This document shows, one piece after another, positions 42,846 to 52,220 of a DNA stretch of 64,000 bases. Positions within the stretch are counted from its first letter, which is position 1; every line of letters starts with the position of its first letter. A program made the translations under genes and the position numbers. The DNA is taken from contig CAYVWB010000015.1 of the NCBI GenBank assembly GCA_964455395.1, positions 10,140 through 74,139 of the forward strand, given 5' to 3'. The notes below the pieces were generated by a model, which saw only the letters and a program-made list of their open reading frames with translations, was not told the origin of the DNA and did not search any database. This DNA comes from CAYVWB01 sp964455395. Lineage in GTDB: Bacteria; Desulfobacterota; Desulfovibrionia; Desulfovibrionales; Desulfovibrionaceae.

Positions 42846-42873
42846 AACCCCGGCTTCGGCCGGGGTTTTTTTT
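42846..42873 (+). terminator. Rho-independent terminator of the pilin gene
   Basis: Perfect nine-bp arms aaccccggc and gccggggtt with a TTCG loop, then a T-run of about eight, 25 bases after the stop. Confidence 0.92.
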
Positions 42874-43419
42874 GTTCCATGGGCAACGACGCGACTCATG
42901 CGCCGACGCTCCTGGCGCATCCACTCCGGCAGCCGGAAGCCAACCGACTGCAACGTCGTGTTCATGGCCGGCGTTCGTTCCGAATTCCTCTTGGGTTGGC
43001 GGCTGAGTATTGCGACCTCGATTCTTCAAATCAAGACGGCGGGTTGTTCCACTCAACAAGCACCTGCTCTCCCCATTGCATTCACATATCTCGACCTGAC
43101 ACTGCCACAAGCGCTGGTTTCTCCCCTCCGTTGATGCATTGGGGCTCCGTCCGGGGGGGTAGTGGCGCTGATTGCGTTGGGAGCGCAGTGACATCGCGGC
43201 CATTGCATGGTATGGTTCGGGTATGCTCGACCGGCGTGTCCGTCCGACGCGCTCTCGTGTTGGAGCACAGCAACGCCCGTGCCGATCCCCCGTACGCTTC
43301 GACGTGGGAGCCGCTCGCATCCATAGACCGTGAATACGCCCCGCCGCTGACCAAGTACGTGGCGAAACGCCGGAATCTTCAAGGATTCCACAGGGCCGTC
43401 ACGCGAAGGAGCTTTCCCC
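42874..43419. other. Intergenic stretch without supported features
   Basis: About 545 bp between the pilin terminator and the next glycosyltransferase gene. Frames are open but have no family match or ribosome-binding site. No clear promoter motif is seen. Confidence 0.45.
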
Positions 43420-45159
43420 ATGCGCGATTTGATCCGCCCAGGCCTGTTGGCGCTCTTCGCCATCGCGTCCCTCGTGTTGGGATTCCTGATCCCCGACTCG
43501 TCCGACCGTCTCGACCTGTACGCCCGTTATGCTTTTGCGGGCATCGGTACAAGTTTCGTACTGCTGGCCGTCGGGTTATGGGGTGTTCGCTGTCGTGGAA
43601 GGGACCAGCGTCTTGCGATGCTCCGCCGGTACGGGCCGCCGTTGGCGCTGGCCATCGTCCTGATGACCCTCGCCTTCTCCGCTGCGCCGCCCAAGCAGCG
43701 CATCCAGTACGACGAGAGCAACCTGGCGGCAATCTCGTTCGCCATGCACCACGCGCATGAGGTCTGGGTTCCACGGTCCGGGTATTATTTCTCCAGCGTG
43801 TACCAAAACTTATATATAGGCTACGACAAGCGCCCCTTGAGCTACCCTTTCCTGGTGTACCTTACACACAGCATCAGTGGATATAGACTATTGAATGGAT
43901 ATGCCGTGAACTTCGCGGCGGGGGTGGGTTCGCTCCTGCTGCTCTTCGTCTTGGCGCGTCGTTACACATCACCCACTTTGGCGTGGGCGGGCATGATTCT
44001 GCTCGCGGCCTATCCGATGTTCGTGCTCAGCAGCGCTTCCGGCGGCTTCGAAATCGTCAACCTTGCATTCCTGCTGCTCACCGTGCTGCTGCTGGATGAG
44101 CTGGCTCGCAATCGTGACGCGCCAACCGCCGCAGCCTTCGCGGCTTGTCTGGTTGTTTTCGTACAGTGTCGCTACGAATCATTGATGTTTTTACTGCCGG
44201 GCGTGGCGGCGGCGGCGTTGCTCTTGCGCCGTGAGGAATGGAAACGCCTGCCCTTGTGGACTTGCCTGCTGCCCCTGGTCCTGACCCCACTGGTGTGGCA
44301 GAACCTGCATTTCTTGGATTCCGAATTCCACCAGATCGGCGAGAACGTCGCCATGTTCTCTGTGGACCACTTTTGGAACAACCTGGGCCGGGCCTGGGTG
44401 GCGTTGAGCGGCATGCGTGACGCCCATTACACCCTTCCCTTCGTGCTGTATCTCGCGATACTCGGCTATGCGTGGAGTCTACGAGACGGCGTTGTCTCTG
44501 GCGCATTGCGTGAGTCACGCACTGCCGGTGTGTGTCTTTTCATTTTTGTCTCATACGTTTTGGCGTCGGCTGTGCAGTTCTCTTATCATATGGGAGATCT
44601 CAGTCGATCCATTACATACCGACTCGGCGTAATCTACCTGCCTCTTCTGGTATTTGGAGTCTGTCTTCTTGGACATAAACTGCAACAGCGCTTCCACGAC
44701 AACGCGTCTCACATTGGCGTTGCAGCCATTGGCGCAGCGTTGAGCGTGTTGCTTCTGGCATGGCCAGCCGCCGAAAACCATCAAAGCCTGCGACTGCTGA
44801 CGACTTCACGCTATTTCGACAAACTGACCAATTTTCTCGAAGCACGCGAGATCGGCGACGACACCATGGTCCTCGCCGAGCGAGCCCAGCCGATCATCGT
44901 CCGGGGATGGTCGGCCATGGATTACCCCTGGGCCAATCAAAAAAAGGATTGGCTACTGGAAAACCTGGAGAATCACTTCTTCCAGGAGATCCTTGCTGCG
45001 CAGATCGTGGACCTCGAGACTGGCGTCCCCGAACCGAAATTCCGCCTGGACCCCGGCTTCCACCTCCAGGTCCTCCATGAAGAACAAATCCACCAAAGCG
45101 GCGTGTTGCGGATTAGCCGTGTTCTCGGCGCCCCGCCCAACCAGCCTGCGACACAATGA
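43420..45159 (+). CDS. Membrane glycosyltransferase, GT39/ArnT-like
   Basis: 579 residues with roughly 11-12 membrane helices and a soluble C-terminal part. The first external loop has IQYDESNLAAIS, with the DE pair typical of the polyprenyl-phosphate-sugar-using GT39/GT-C fold, and RPLSYPFLVYLTHSISGYR resembles the conserved second-loop motif. It should transfer a sugar from a lipid-phosphate donor at the periplasmic face. The acceptor is unknown. AAGGAG lies nine bases before the ATG. It is convergent with the TPR gene that follows. Confidence 0.78.
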   Translation: MRDLIRPGLLALFAIASLVLGFLIPDSSDRLDLYARYAFAGIGTSFVLLAVGLWGVRCRGRDQRLAMLRRYGPPLALAIVLMTLAFSAAPPKQRIQYDESNLAAISFAMHHAHEVWVPRSGYYFSSVYQNLYIGYDKRPLSYPFLVYLTHSISGYRLLNGYAVNFAAGVGSLLLLFVLARRYTSPTLAWAGMILLAAYPMFVLSSASGGFEIVNLAFLLLTVLLLDELARNRDAPTAAAFAACLVVFVQCRYESLMFLLPGVAAAALLLRREEWKRLPLWTCLLPLVLTPLVWQNLHFLDSEFHQIGENVAMFSVDHFWNNLGRAWVALSGMRDAHYTLPFVLYLAILGYAWSLRDGVVSGALRESRTAGVCLFIFVSYVLASAVQFSYHMGDLSRSITYRLGVIYLPLLVFGVCLLGHKLQQRFHDNASHIGVAAIGAALSVLLLAWPAAENHQSLRLLTTSRYFDKLTNFLEAREIGDDTMVLAERAQPIIVRGWSAMDYPWANQKKDWLLENLENHFFQEILAAQIVDLETGVPEPKFRLDPGFHLQVLHEEQIHQSGVLRISRVLGAPPNQPATQ

Positions 45160-45404
45160 GGCCGCGGACGCCACCTGCACGCCTCTGCTCCAGCGCTGCA
45201 GGGAGCAATGACGGATTCGGCTCGAGCGTCATGATCTCTCACAAGATCGGCGACACACAGCCCGACGGACATTGCGAAGCGCACTCACCTCGGTTTTCAT
45301 GCCTTTTGGCCGGCGCTCATTCGAAGGGATGGGAGGCGCCCAACCGGGCTGCGTTGTGAGGCTCGGCGCCCAGAGGCCACACGCGATGGCTCGATTGCCG
45401 CATC

Positions 45405-47072
45405 TCACTCCGAGGCCGCCGAGTCGAGGCGCTCCAACAGCCGCCGTGTCTGCTCCAGGTCCGGGTTCAGTTCCAGCGCTCTGGAGAAGGCCGCCCGGGC
45501 TTCTTCCGGTCTGTCCAGGCGATGGAGGACTGCTCCCAAGGCGTTGTGGGCGAACGCGTGGTCCGGATCGAGCGCCAGGGAGCGCTGCAACAACGCCAGG
45601 GCATCCTCGTCCCGGCCTTGCTGGTGACGCATCAAGCCAAGGCCGTAGAGCGCCAGGGCGTTTTCCGGTTCCTGCTCCAGTATCAGCCGGTACTGCTCTC
45701 CGGCGCAGTCCCAGTCCTGCCTGCGGGCGCACTCCCGCGCCAGGCCCGTGCGCATGGCGATGTTGTCCGGGGTCACCTCCACGATGCGAGCCTGCAGCGT
45801 CACGCTGTTCTCCCAGTGCCGGCTTTGCCGCCACGTCATGACCGCAAGCGCCACCAGGATTCCGACGAACAGCGCCACAACGACTCCTTTGGCGCCGGGT
45901 CGGCGTCGCAGCAGATCCCCCACGCCCCAGACCATGGCGACATAGACGCCAATTATCGGCACATAGACGAAACGATCCGCCAGCGCCTGGGTTCCCGATT
46001 GCAGCAAACCGCTCACCGGCAACAGCAGGAAAACAAACCAGAGCCAGCCCATCAACAGATACGGCGCTGTCCGCCGCACACGCCAAGCCAGAAGGCTCAG
46101 CGCCACAAGCAATGCGCCGCCGGTCACCCACTGCAGCAGACTCGTCTCGCGCTGCAACGGGTAGTAGGCCGCGAGGTCGAAAGGCGCGAAAAGCTTCTGC
46201 AGATAGCCGCCGTAGCCAGCCAGCGCCGTGGAGACGCGAGGCCACAAGCCCCACTCGGTCCAGGGAGCCGTGGCGCCCATCCCCTTTTGCGTCATGAGGG
46301 TGAGCGCGCCGGCCGACAGAGCCACCACGAAAAGCGGCCACTTCTCCAGAAGCAGTCGTCGAGCGCTGACCGTACGCAGACGACCCATGGGCCAGAAATC
46401 CAGCAACAACAAGCTGAGCGGCAGCGTGACAAGCATGGGCTTGGCCATGATCCCCAGGAGCATGCACGCCGCCACGGGGACCATGCGCCGCAGGCCGCCG
46501 CCTTGCCGAATGGCCTGGATATAAAGCAAGATGGCGAGAAACCAGAAGAACGTGCTGAGGACATCCTTGCGTTCAGCGATCCACGCGACGGACTCCACAT
46601 GCAGCGGATGCAGCGCAAAGAGTGAAGCGACCGCGAAACTGCGCCAGGGCGACCCCGTGAGCCGCAACAAACAGAGCAGCAGCAAACAGACGTTGAGGCC
46701 GTGGAGAACGACGTTGGTGACGTGATGGCCCCCCGCGTCCAGGCCATGGAACTCCACGTCGACCATGTGTGAAATCCAGGTCACGGGAATCCAGTACCCG
46801 GCGTGGACAGTGGTGAACGCCCAGGTGAGCGACTGGCCGGTAAGCCCCTGCTTGACGTGCGGGTTCTCGGTGACATGCAGAAAGTCGTCCAAGTGGACGA
46901 ATTCCGCGTGGTACACCGGCGAATACACCAGAACGACCATGGCGAGGAGGCCGCAGCAGGCGAGCGCCAGGGATCCAGCAAGCCTCCGTGGCTCCCCCTG
47001 CATGGACGAGTGGTCCTCGGCTGAATCCGGCGGAATGGGTGCTGGCGGCGTGACGCTCGCACGTGTTGTCAT
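45405..47072 (-). CDS. Multispanning membrane protein with C-terminal TPR repeats
   Basis: 555 residues. The N-terminal 400 residues hold about ten membrane helices with a GT-C-like first loop (VHLDDFLHVTENPHVKQGL) and the ALHPLHVESVAWIAERKDVLS motif typical of this large TPR-membrane family (DUF1736-like). The last 130 residues contain about three TPR units (for example ALALYGLGLMRHQQGRDEDA, AHNALGAVLHRLDRPEEA). Such proteins are thought to act in surface-glycan transfer or protein O-glycosylation. AAAGGAG lies eight bases before the ATG. A decamer repeat tract sits 50 bases upstream. Confidence 0.85.
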   Translation of the reverse strand: MTTRASVTPPAPIPPDSAEDHSSMQGEPRRLAGSLALACCGLLAMVVLVYSPVYHAEFVHLDDFLHVTENPHVKQGLTGQSLTWAFTTVHAGYWIPVTWISHMVDVEFHGLDAGGHHVTNVVLHGLNVCLLLLCLLRLTGSPWRSFAVASLFALHPLHVESVAWIAERKDVLSTFFWFLAILLYIQAIRQGGGLRRMVPVAACMLLGIMAKPMLVTLPLSLLLLDFWPMGRLRTVSARRLLLEKWPLFVVALSAGALTLMTQKGMGATAPWTEWGLWPRVSTALAGYGGYLQKLFAPFDLAAYYPLQRETSLLQWVTGGALLVALSLLAWRVRRTAPYLLMGWLWFVFLLLPVSGLLQSGTQALADRFVYVPIIGVYVAMVWGVGDLLRRRPGAKGVVVALFVGILVALAVMTWRQSRHWENSVTLQARIVEVTPDNIAMRTGLARECARRQDWDCAGEQYRLILEQEPENALALYGLGLMRHQQGRDEDALALLQRSLALDPDHAFAHNALGAVLHRLDRPEEARAAFSRALELNPDLEQTRRLLERLDSAASE

Positions 47073-47120
47073 CGGCGGTGCTCCTTTGGGCGGGATGCGG
47101 TGATGGTCGTCGGCGGAGAC

Positions 47121-47170
47121 GCAACAACGCGCAACAACGCGTAACAACGCGCAACAACGCGCAACAACGC
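47121..47170. repeat. Tandem decamer repeat, five copies of GCAACAACGC
   Basis: Five consecutive 10-bp units (the third reads gtaacaacgc), with a degenerate sixth at 47171-47180. It lies 49 bases upstream of the ATG of the minus-strand TPR gene, in or next to its promoter or leader. Confidence 0.9.
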
Positions 47171-47550
47171 GCTGCGACGCCCTCCATTGTACCGCCATCG
47201 CCACGTCTTTCAAGTCTGCGGTGGCGCTTTCAACAGTTTGGGCATGGAATGTGCCCGGAAACCCTGACGCCCCAGGCTGCCGCACCAGCTCGGACTTCAC
47301 GACAGGCGCACGTCCAGCCCCTTCGCAGACACCATGGGCCGCGTCTGAAGTCATGAAGCAATCCTTAAGGACCCTGATCACATTTAGCCGGCTGGAGGGG
47401 ATCCCGCTCATGCACACTATTCCGTATGACGAAACTGCGCGACAGTGTGCGGCCATGCCCTCGGCAGCCGCCACCGTAAGGCCTGCTACCGTCACGTTCC
47501 ACTCGATCGCTGTATCGCATAGCGGATTGCTGGCGCCGTGACGCAGTGCT
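47171..47550. other. Intergenic stretch upstream of the TPR gene
   Basis: About 380 bp with no supported gene. It should contain the promoter for the minus-strand TPR gene, but I cannot name a clear -35/-10 pair. Confidence 0.4.
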
Positions 47551-47555
47551 GTCTT

Positions 47556-47757
47556 TGGCTTGGCCGCACGTGTCTGCTGGCGACCTACAACGGCGAGGGC
47601 GCCTTCGATTGGCGCTACGAATTTGCAGACGGCCGCTTGCTCTGGTCGGGGAGCGCGCTGGGCGACGCTACTACTTCGCGTAAGACCAGGCGGACTCGCT
47701 TTGCGGCGTGGTGGATGCGGACGGCGCCGTGATCAAGACAGTGCGCGCGGTTCGTGA
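47556..47757 (+). pseudogene. Decayed Rhs-repeat fragment
   Basis: Reads LGRTCLLATYNGEGAFDWRY then EFADGRL in one frame; after a frameshift near 47650 another frame reads RYYFA-stop-DQADSLCGVVDADGAVIKTV, where the stop (47681) replaces the Tyr of the Rhs YDQ motif. Both parts match the Rhs core (RTRLLATYD...WRYEYADGR...YYFAYDQVGSL..VVDADG.VIKT). So it is a remnant of an Rhs-family polymorphic toxin or surface protein gene, with at least one frameshift and one nonsense change. Confidence 0.75.
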
Positions 47758-47837
47758 AACGGTTTTGTTGGTCGCTCTAGTGCAGCATCGTGTCTTGACG
47801 CAACAGCGGGTCCATATGAAAGCAATTCCACCATGTT

Positions 47838-48581
47838 TCACCGTTCCGTATTCCATGACGCCGAAGGCGCGTCGTGCATCTGCTTCTCTCTTGCATCCCG
47901 GACAACGATCCAGGCGCGCCAGTAATTGAATACACCACCTGTGAAAAAGAGTAGGCTTCCCCCCAAATACTGCCACGCCAGGAAGGCGTGCACCAACTCA
48001 CGGTCAGCTTGATCCTGTAAATTCCAGAGGTATGGTATCGATGCTACTGTAAAGAGCACAGATCCAACGACAAAAGAGACTGCAGTCAGGTTCATCAACT
48101 GCAACGTTACACGAGACTTCTCTTTGACAATCTGTAAAACATTGATACAGGCCCCCACAACAAAAAGCAGACTGCCGATGATGAAGAACCAGGCTCCTGC
48201 AGTGAACCAACCGACAGAAGAAAGAAAGAATATGCTACCTGCTGTAAACAGGATGGTGCCCAAAAAATACGAAGCAGCAGCAATCCATTCGAGTAACGCG
48301 TCACTACGGTGTCGTCGTGTACGCCAGTTCAGACGCACCTCGACCATATCATGGGCCGTAACCACAAGGTACAACAGGGAGCCTACGAAGAATACCCATG
48401 CGCCAAGATCTGCGTATTCGGCAAACCTCGGAAAAAAAAGAATGCTCCCCATTATGAAAACCAGCCCACCGATCTTGTACAGGAGAGCGTTGATGGTCTC
48501 CCAGCGGAAATGACCTTGCAGATCCGTTCTGTCCTTGGTCAGACCATGGAGCCTGAGACGATTGACGAACAAGTGTGGCAT
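47838..48581 (-). CDS. YrhK-like multi-repeat membrane protein
   Basis: 247 residues with about eight membrane helices in three repeats of one module: ETINALLYKIGGLVFIMGSI then GAWVFFVGSLLYLV; LLEWIAAASYFLGTILFTAG then GAWFFIIGSLLFVVG; and a third ending in AWQYLGGSLLFFTGG. This is the YrhK-type pattern. G+C is clearly below that of the neighbours, which suggests transfer. It lies between two Rhs remnants. The function is unknown. No strong ribosome-binding site is seen before the ATG at 48581. Confidence 0.72.
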   Translation of the reverse strand: MPHLFVNRLRLHGLTKDRTDLQGHFRWETINALLYKIGGLVFIMGSILFFPRFAEYADLGAWVFFVGSLLYLVVTAHDMVEVRLNWRTRRHRSDALLEWIAAASYFLGTILFTAGSIFFLSSVGWFTAGAWFFIIGSLLFVVGACINVLQIVKEKSRVTLQLMNLTAVSFVVGSVLFTVASIPYLWNLQDQADRELVHAFLAWQYLGGSLLFFTGGVFNYWRAWIVVRDAREKQMHDAPSASWNTER

Positions 48582-49025
48582 GGTTCCTTCAGCAATGACT
48601 TTGTATCAGTGATCTCGCACAAGAGAGACTCAATTGCGAAATGTGGTCGACCAAGAGGCAGTATTGCATCCTGAACACCTCTGTCGCATCATATCGGGAT
48701 CAAGCAATACAGACAGACACACCATACGGCCGCCATGGTGCGTCCGCAGCGGGACGCACATCGCCGCCTTCTTCACGGGGCGCTCAGCCTGTCACTGTGG
48801 ACATCCTCCCAGCCAATGCCTTGCAAGGCAAGGAAACGATCCTCATCGATGACTCATGCTTGAAGCGCCCGGACGCAGGCCCGGACGCAACGGGTCGCCA
48901 CCACGGCGCCCTCGGGCTGGACGCATGGCGGATACGGACGCCCGCGACATGCCTGCACCGACGGAGCAAGCCGTGAGGGCGCGTCCGCGGATGCGCTCCC
49001 TTGGATTTCAAGGCGTTGCTGCCGG
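48582..49025. other. Spacer inside the decayed island
   Basis: About 440 bp between the YrhK-like gene and the diiron pseudogene. No gene, repeat or terminator can be supported. Confidence 0.4.
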
Positions 49026-49839
49026 CTATTCGTTGGGGATGCGGATGAGCGAGCAACCTTGGGCCTGGTAGCCCATCACGGAGATGAAGCCGTTGCCGAC
49101 CAGCTCGATCTCGGGCAGAACCGCCGAGGGGTCCACACCAGTCGAAGTCGGACACGATGGCAATGAGATCGTCCACGGCCCTGTCGCGCTCGACCGTCGA
49201 AAGCCCACCATCCACGCGCGGCCATTCCAGCTCGTCAACAATGGCGTGGGTCGTCTCCTCCTTCCAGTGAAAGAGGAACACATCCTTGTAGAGTTCGGAG
49301 AGCTCCGGGTCAGTGGCGATGGATGCCTTGAAGTGTACCTGGGTGAAGAGTTCATTCTCCAGGATCACGCCCAGCACCGCCCAGGTAAACATCTCCAGCA
49401 CGGCTTTGGCCACCTCGTTGGGGTCGGGATGGAAGACATGGTCGCCGGGCATGGTGCGTGAGAGCATCTGCTCAATGCGCACGAACATGCTCTGGTGCTT
49501 GATTTCCTCGTCGCAGAACCGCACGAGCGCCTCCAGGGCCACCTGATCGTCCAGCCAGTAATTTCGAGTCAACTCCAGCATCTTGACGGTGATGAATCGC
49601 TCCTCGAACCCGAACATGGTGGCGTAGGTGTGGCCTTGCACCTGACTCATGAGCCGTCGTTCCAGCCCATCCAGAAAGTCGAAGCGCACCATCTCGGTGA
49701 TGCCGTCAGGCAGATATTTCTCGTTCGCCGAAAAGTCGCGCCCGCGAAACACGTCCTTGTCCATGTCCCACCGCACACGCTTGGAGACCTCGATGCACTT
49801 TGCGTAACTCTTTGCAATCGCAGGGGTTGCAGCAGCCAT
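49026..49839 (-). pseudogene. Ferritin-like diiron protein (AurF-type), frameshifted
   Basis: The first 234 codons encode a helical diiron protein with ligands in DEEIKHQSMF, ENELFTQVHF and HWKEETTHA (E-x2-H pairs). At about 49137 one extra base shifts the frame: the original frame runs on through an unrelated tail, while the next frame continues sensibly with VDPSAVLPEIELVGNGFISV and then MGYQAQGCSLIRIPNE before a stop at 49026. The restored protein would have about 270 residues. Function of the family is N-oxygenation or similar oxidation; the substrate is unknown. GGGAGA precedes the ATG at 49839. Confidence 0.75.
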
Positions 49840-50269
49840 ACGATTTCTCCCGGCACAACGATGAACTTCCGCTCATCCGCTTGCTCATCAGAAGACAAGA
49901 AGTGGGGGGGATGGCTGAACATACTCTGCCGGCGAAGCGGTGTACAAGATATAAACGTCACGCGTGAAGGGTATAATCCCGGACGGCGATGGCCCCACGT
50001 TCGACTTCGACCGGTCGAGCAATCCGCTCATGGAGTGAACATATTTCGTCTTATGCACCATTTCCTGAGTCACAAAAATAACAAATTATGGAACAATAAC
50101 TGTACAATTTTGACTTATACTTTGTTCTGAAAAAGATCCATGCACGTTCAGGCAGCCAGACACCTTTTGAAAGGATAGCCAATATTCAGCCTCGGTGCAA
50201 CCGGTCAACTCCGGCGCGCCCACCCGAATGGATTACATACAATTCTATTAACAGCGCCGTGAATGCGCG
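49840..50269. other. AT-rich intergenic stretch
   Basis: About 430 bp; the part 50060-50150 is A+T-rich and contains ttgacttatact, a possible fragment of a promoter, but no convincing -35/-10 pair. It probably holds the promoter of the minus-strand diiron gene. Confidence 0.4.
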
Positions 50270-50404
50270 CGCTTGGCTTACCGCACGCGTCTGCTCATGA
50301 CTCACGACGGCGACGACGCCCTCGACTGGCGTTTCGAATACGCAGACGACAGCATGCCCTTGGCCGGCGTACGTGGTGAATGCGGACGGCGGTGTGGGAG
50401 GGCC
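50270..50404 (+). pseudogene. Second decayed Rhs-repeat fragment
   Basis: One frame reads RLAYRTRLLMTHDGDDALDW then RFEYADDSMPLA, a clear Rhs core segment; the piece that should follow (the YDQVGSL region) is missing and the sequence resumes in VVNADGGV. It has the same orientation as the fragment at 47556 and begins 2.7 kb from it. No flanking intact Rhs gene is present. Confidence 0.7.
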
Positions 50405-50456
50405 TGCCACCCGGCGCCGACGCAGTCTCAGCGGGAATAGGGAGCCTCAACCCTCT

Positions 50457-51206
50457 TCACAACGGGCGTTTTTGATGACACGTGTACAGCGAAAGTCCGA
50501 AAGGAAGCCGCATTCGGCCGATAAATACACGTATTTCCAAGAAGAATATTCCGCCAAGGAGCGCATTGACAATCCCCGACGTGGGCGCATGCTGCTTGTC
50601 CATAACGGCTGGAACAGTGGCCCGCCGACGTCTCCATTGCCAAATCAACCTGGACGCCACCGCCGCCGGCAATAGCAACATATTGAAATAGCTGAATGAA
50701 ACCGGCGCCAATTCCTTCGGGATCACACGAAGCAGCGAAGCGGCGGTGTAGCGACGCCAATGCCCCAGGGCGCGGTCGTGATCACTGTACAGACTATTGT
50801 ATGCCGGCACGGTGAGCAGCAATAGTCCCTGCGGCTTCAGGTGGCCAGCCATCCACTGCAGCGCAGCGCCGTCATCCTCCAGGTGCTCCACTACATCCAA
50901 GGCGCATATCACGTCGTAGGAGCGCTCCAGAGCGCATGGAACCGGGGTCGTATACAGAGTGCGGACGTGTGGGTTCTGCCGCAACGCCTGCACGCCACGT
51001 GTATTGATCTCCATGACGTCGACGGCGCCGTATCGAGCGAGTGTCGCCACGTTCTGTCCCACCCCGGCGCCTACTTCCAACAGGCTCCTGGTCTCTTCCA
51101 ATGGACCGAGGTTGTGCGACAACACCTTGTCGACAAGTCGTCGTCTCCCTTCATGGAGCCAGCTGGAGACCTCGGATGCATATGATTCGTAGGAAGCGTC
51201 TTGCAT
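50457..51206 (-). CDS. SAM-dependent methyltransferase
   Basis: About 249 residues of class I methyltransferase: SLLEVGAGVGQNVATLARYG (motif I), VMEINTRGVQAL (acidic end of strand 2), YDVICALDVVEHLEDD (motif post-I with VEHL), LLLLTVPAYNSLYSDHDRALGHWRRY. The C-terminus has a hydrophobic segment (NALLGGIFFLEIRVF), suggesting membrane association. The ALGHWRRY motif occurs in methyltransferases of glycan clusters. The ATG at 51206 is chosen for the conserved N-terminus; an ATG at 51260 adds 18 residues. It is last in a five-gene minus-strand run. Confidence 0.83.
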   Translation of the reverse strand: MQDASYESYASEVSSWLHEGRRRLVDKVLSHNLGPLEETRSLLEVGAGVGQNVATLARYGAVDVMEINTRGVQALRQNPHVRTLYTTPVPCALERSYDVICALDVVEHLEDDGAALQWMAGHLKPQGLLLLTVPAYNSLYSDHDRALGHWRRYTAASLLRVIPKELAPVSFSYFNMLLLPAAVASRLIWQWRRRRATVPAVMDKQHAPTSGIVNALLGGIFFLEIRVFIGRMRLPFGLSLYTCHQKRPL

Positions 51207-51288
51207 GATGCGCCGTCCATGAATGAAGTGTGGAAACCATCTGTATCGACGAGTCCTCACATGGCGAGAGGAGCCTTACACGCGTACA

Positions 51289-51558
51289 TTACACGGACCG
51301 TGTGCGGCGCCTGTCCCTGAGGATGAGCGCAATGTTGTAGACGAGAATGGCCGCGGTGCCGGCAATGACGATGATGAGCCCGAAAGACTCGACGCGGACG
51401 GCCTCCACGAGCAGGAGCACGGAGCCGGTGAGCCGGATGACGAAGAAAGACAACGTGACCACGGGCTCGCCACGGCGTTTCGACTGGTACGCTTGCAGCA
51501 CCCAGGAAAAGAGAAAGAGCCCTCCGCCGATGTAACTGCACAATTCCGCGAGCGTCAT
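51289..51558 (-). CDS. Small membrane protein, lipid-A-biosynthesis N-terminal-domain-like
   Basis: 89 residues with three membrane helices: GGGLFLFSWVLQAYQSKRRG, PVVTLSFFVIRLTGSVLLLV and LIIVIAGTAAILVYNIALIL. The WVLQAYQS...SFWxxRLxGS pattern matches the LAB_N/PQ-loop-like small proteins that stand beside DPMS-type GT2 genes. Its ATG overlaps the stop of the upstream methyltransferase (ATGA), so the two are coupled. Confidence 0.75.
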   Translation of the reverse strand: MTLAELCSYIGGGLFLFSWVLQAYQSKRRGEPVVTLSFFVIRLTGSVLLLVEAVRVESFGLIIVIAGTAAILVYNIALILRDRRRTRSV

Positions 51559-52220
51559 GGATTCTTGGGGTGGTTGTCGGTGGCGGCGCGGGGTCGGCCC
51601 AGGACCATCAGCCAAGGCGTGGAGGCCGTGGCCGTGATGATGTCCAGGGACTGCTCGACCATGGCCAGGAATGAGCGTTTGTTCCAGTGCTGGATGTGGC
51701 CCGGCGCGTTGCCGAATTCCCGAATGTATTTCCCCGCCAGGAAGTTCATGGAGCGGAACAGAGGTTCGTCCGGCACGGTCAGCAAGACGTAGGCGCGCGC
51801 CAGATCGCACACCGCCTCCAAGGTGGACTCCGGATCCTCAAGATGTTCCAGCACCTCGATGAGGCAGACGAGATCGTAGCGCTCTGTCATGTCGCGCAGG
51901 GCGTTGTCCCGACACAGGAAAAACGTCGCTTCCGGAGCCGCCACGCGAGCCTCGGCAAGCACGGCTTCGCTCATGTCGCACCCGTACATTTCCGGAACGC
52001 CAAGGTCCTGGAGCAGCTTGGTGGTGCGCCCTTGCCCGCAGCCGAAGTCCAGCGCCGTAGCAACATGCGGGAGACACGGCCGCACCATGTCCTGCAGCCG
52101 CGTTTCGAACCGCCGAATGAGCCAGTTCTGGACGGGATTTCTGGAGTTGTATTTGTTCCAGGTCCCGGCGGGAACGCCGTTCTCGGTGATGTTATCGCTG
52201 GTCGTGGTTTTCGGCGTCAT
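51555..52220 (-). CDS. SAM-dependent methyltransferase
   Basis: 221 residues: ALDFGCGQGRTTKLLQDLGV (motif I), YGCDMSEAVLAEAR, YDLVCLIEVLEHLEDPESTL and AYVLLTVPDEPLFRSMNFLAGK, with GHIQHWNKRSFLAMVEQ near the C-terminus, typical of methyltransferases in lipid-linked glycan clusters. It overlaps the GT2 gene upstream by 29 bases and the next gene by four, so it is co-expressed with them. Confidence 0.85.
   Translation of the reverse strand: MTPKTTTSDNITENGVPAGTWNKYNSRNPVQNWLIRRFETRLQDMVRPCLPHVATALDFGCGQGRTTKLLQDLGVPEMYGCDMSEAVLAEARVAAPEATFFLCRDNALRDMTERYDLVCLIEVLEHLEDPESTLEAVCDLARAYVLLTVPDEPLFRSMNFLAGKYIREFGNAPGHIQHWNKRSFLAMVEQSLDIITATASTPWLMVLGRPRAATDNHPKNP

Noticed and set aside
47121..47170. 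Possible CRISPR-like array
   Set aside because: Units are 10 bp and directly adjacent with no spacers, so it is a simple tandem repeat.
49160..49839. Annotating the diiron gene as a normal longer protein ending at 48784
   Set aside because: After residue 234 the frame turns into Arg/Pro/His-rich shadow sequence, while the neighbouring frame continues the protein convincingly to a stop at 49026.
49840..50150. Promoter ttgact...tatact near 50112
   Set aside because: The two hexamers overlap or are too close; no acceptable -35/-10 spacing can be found.
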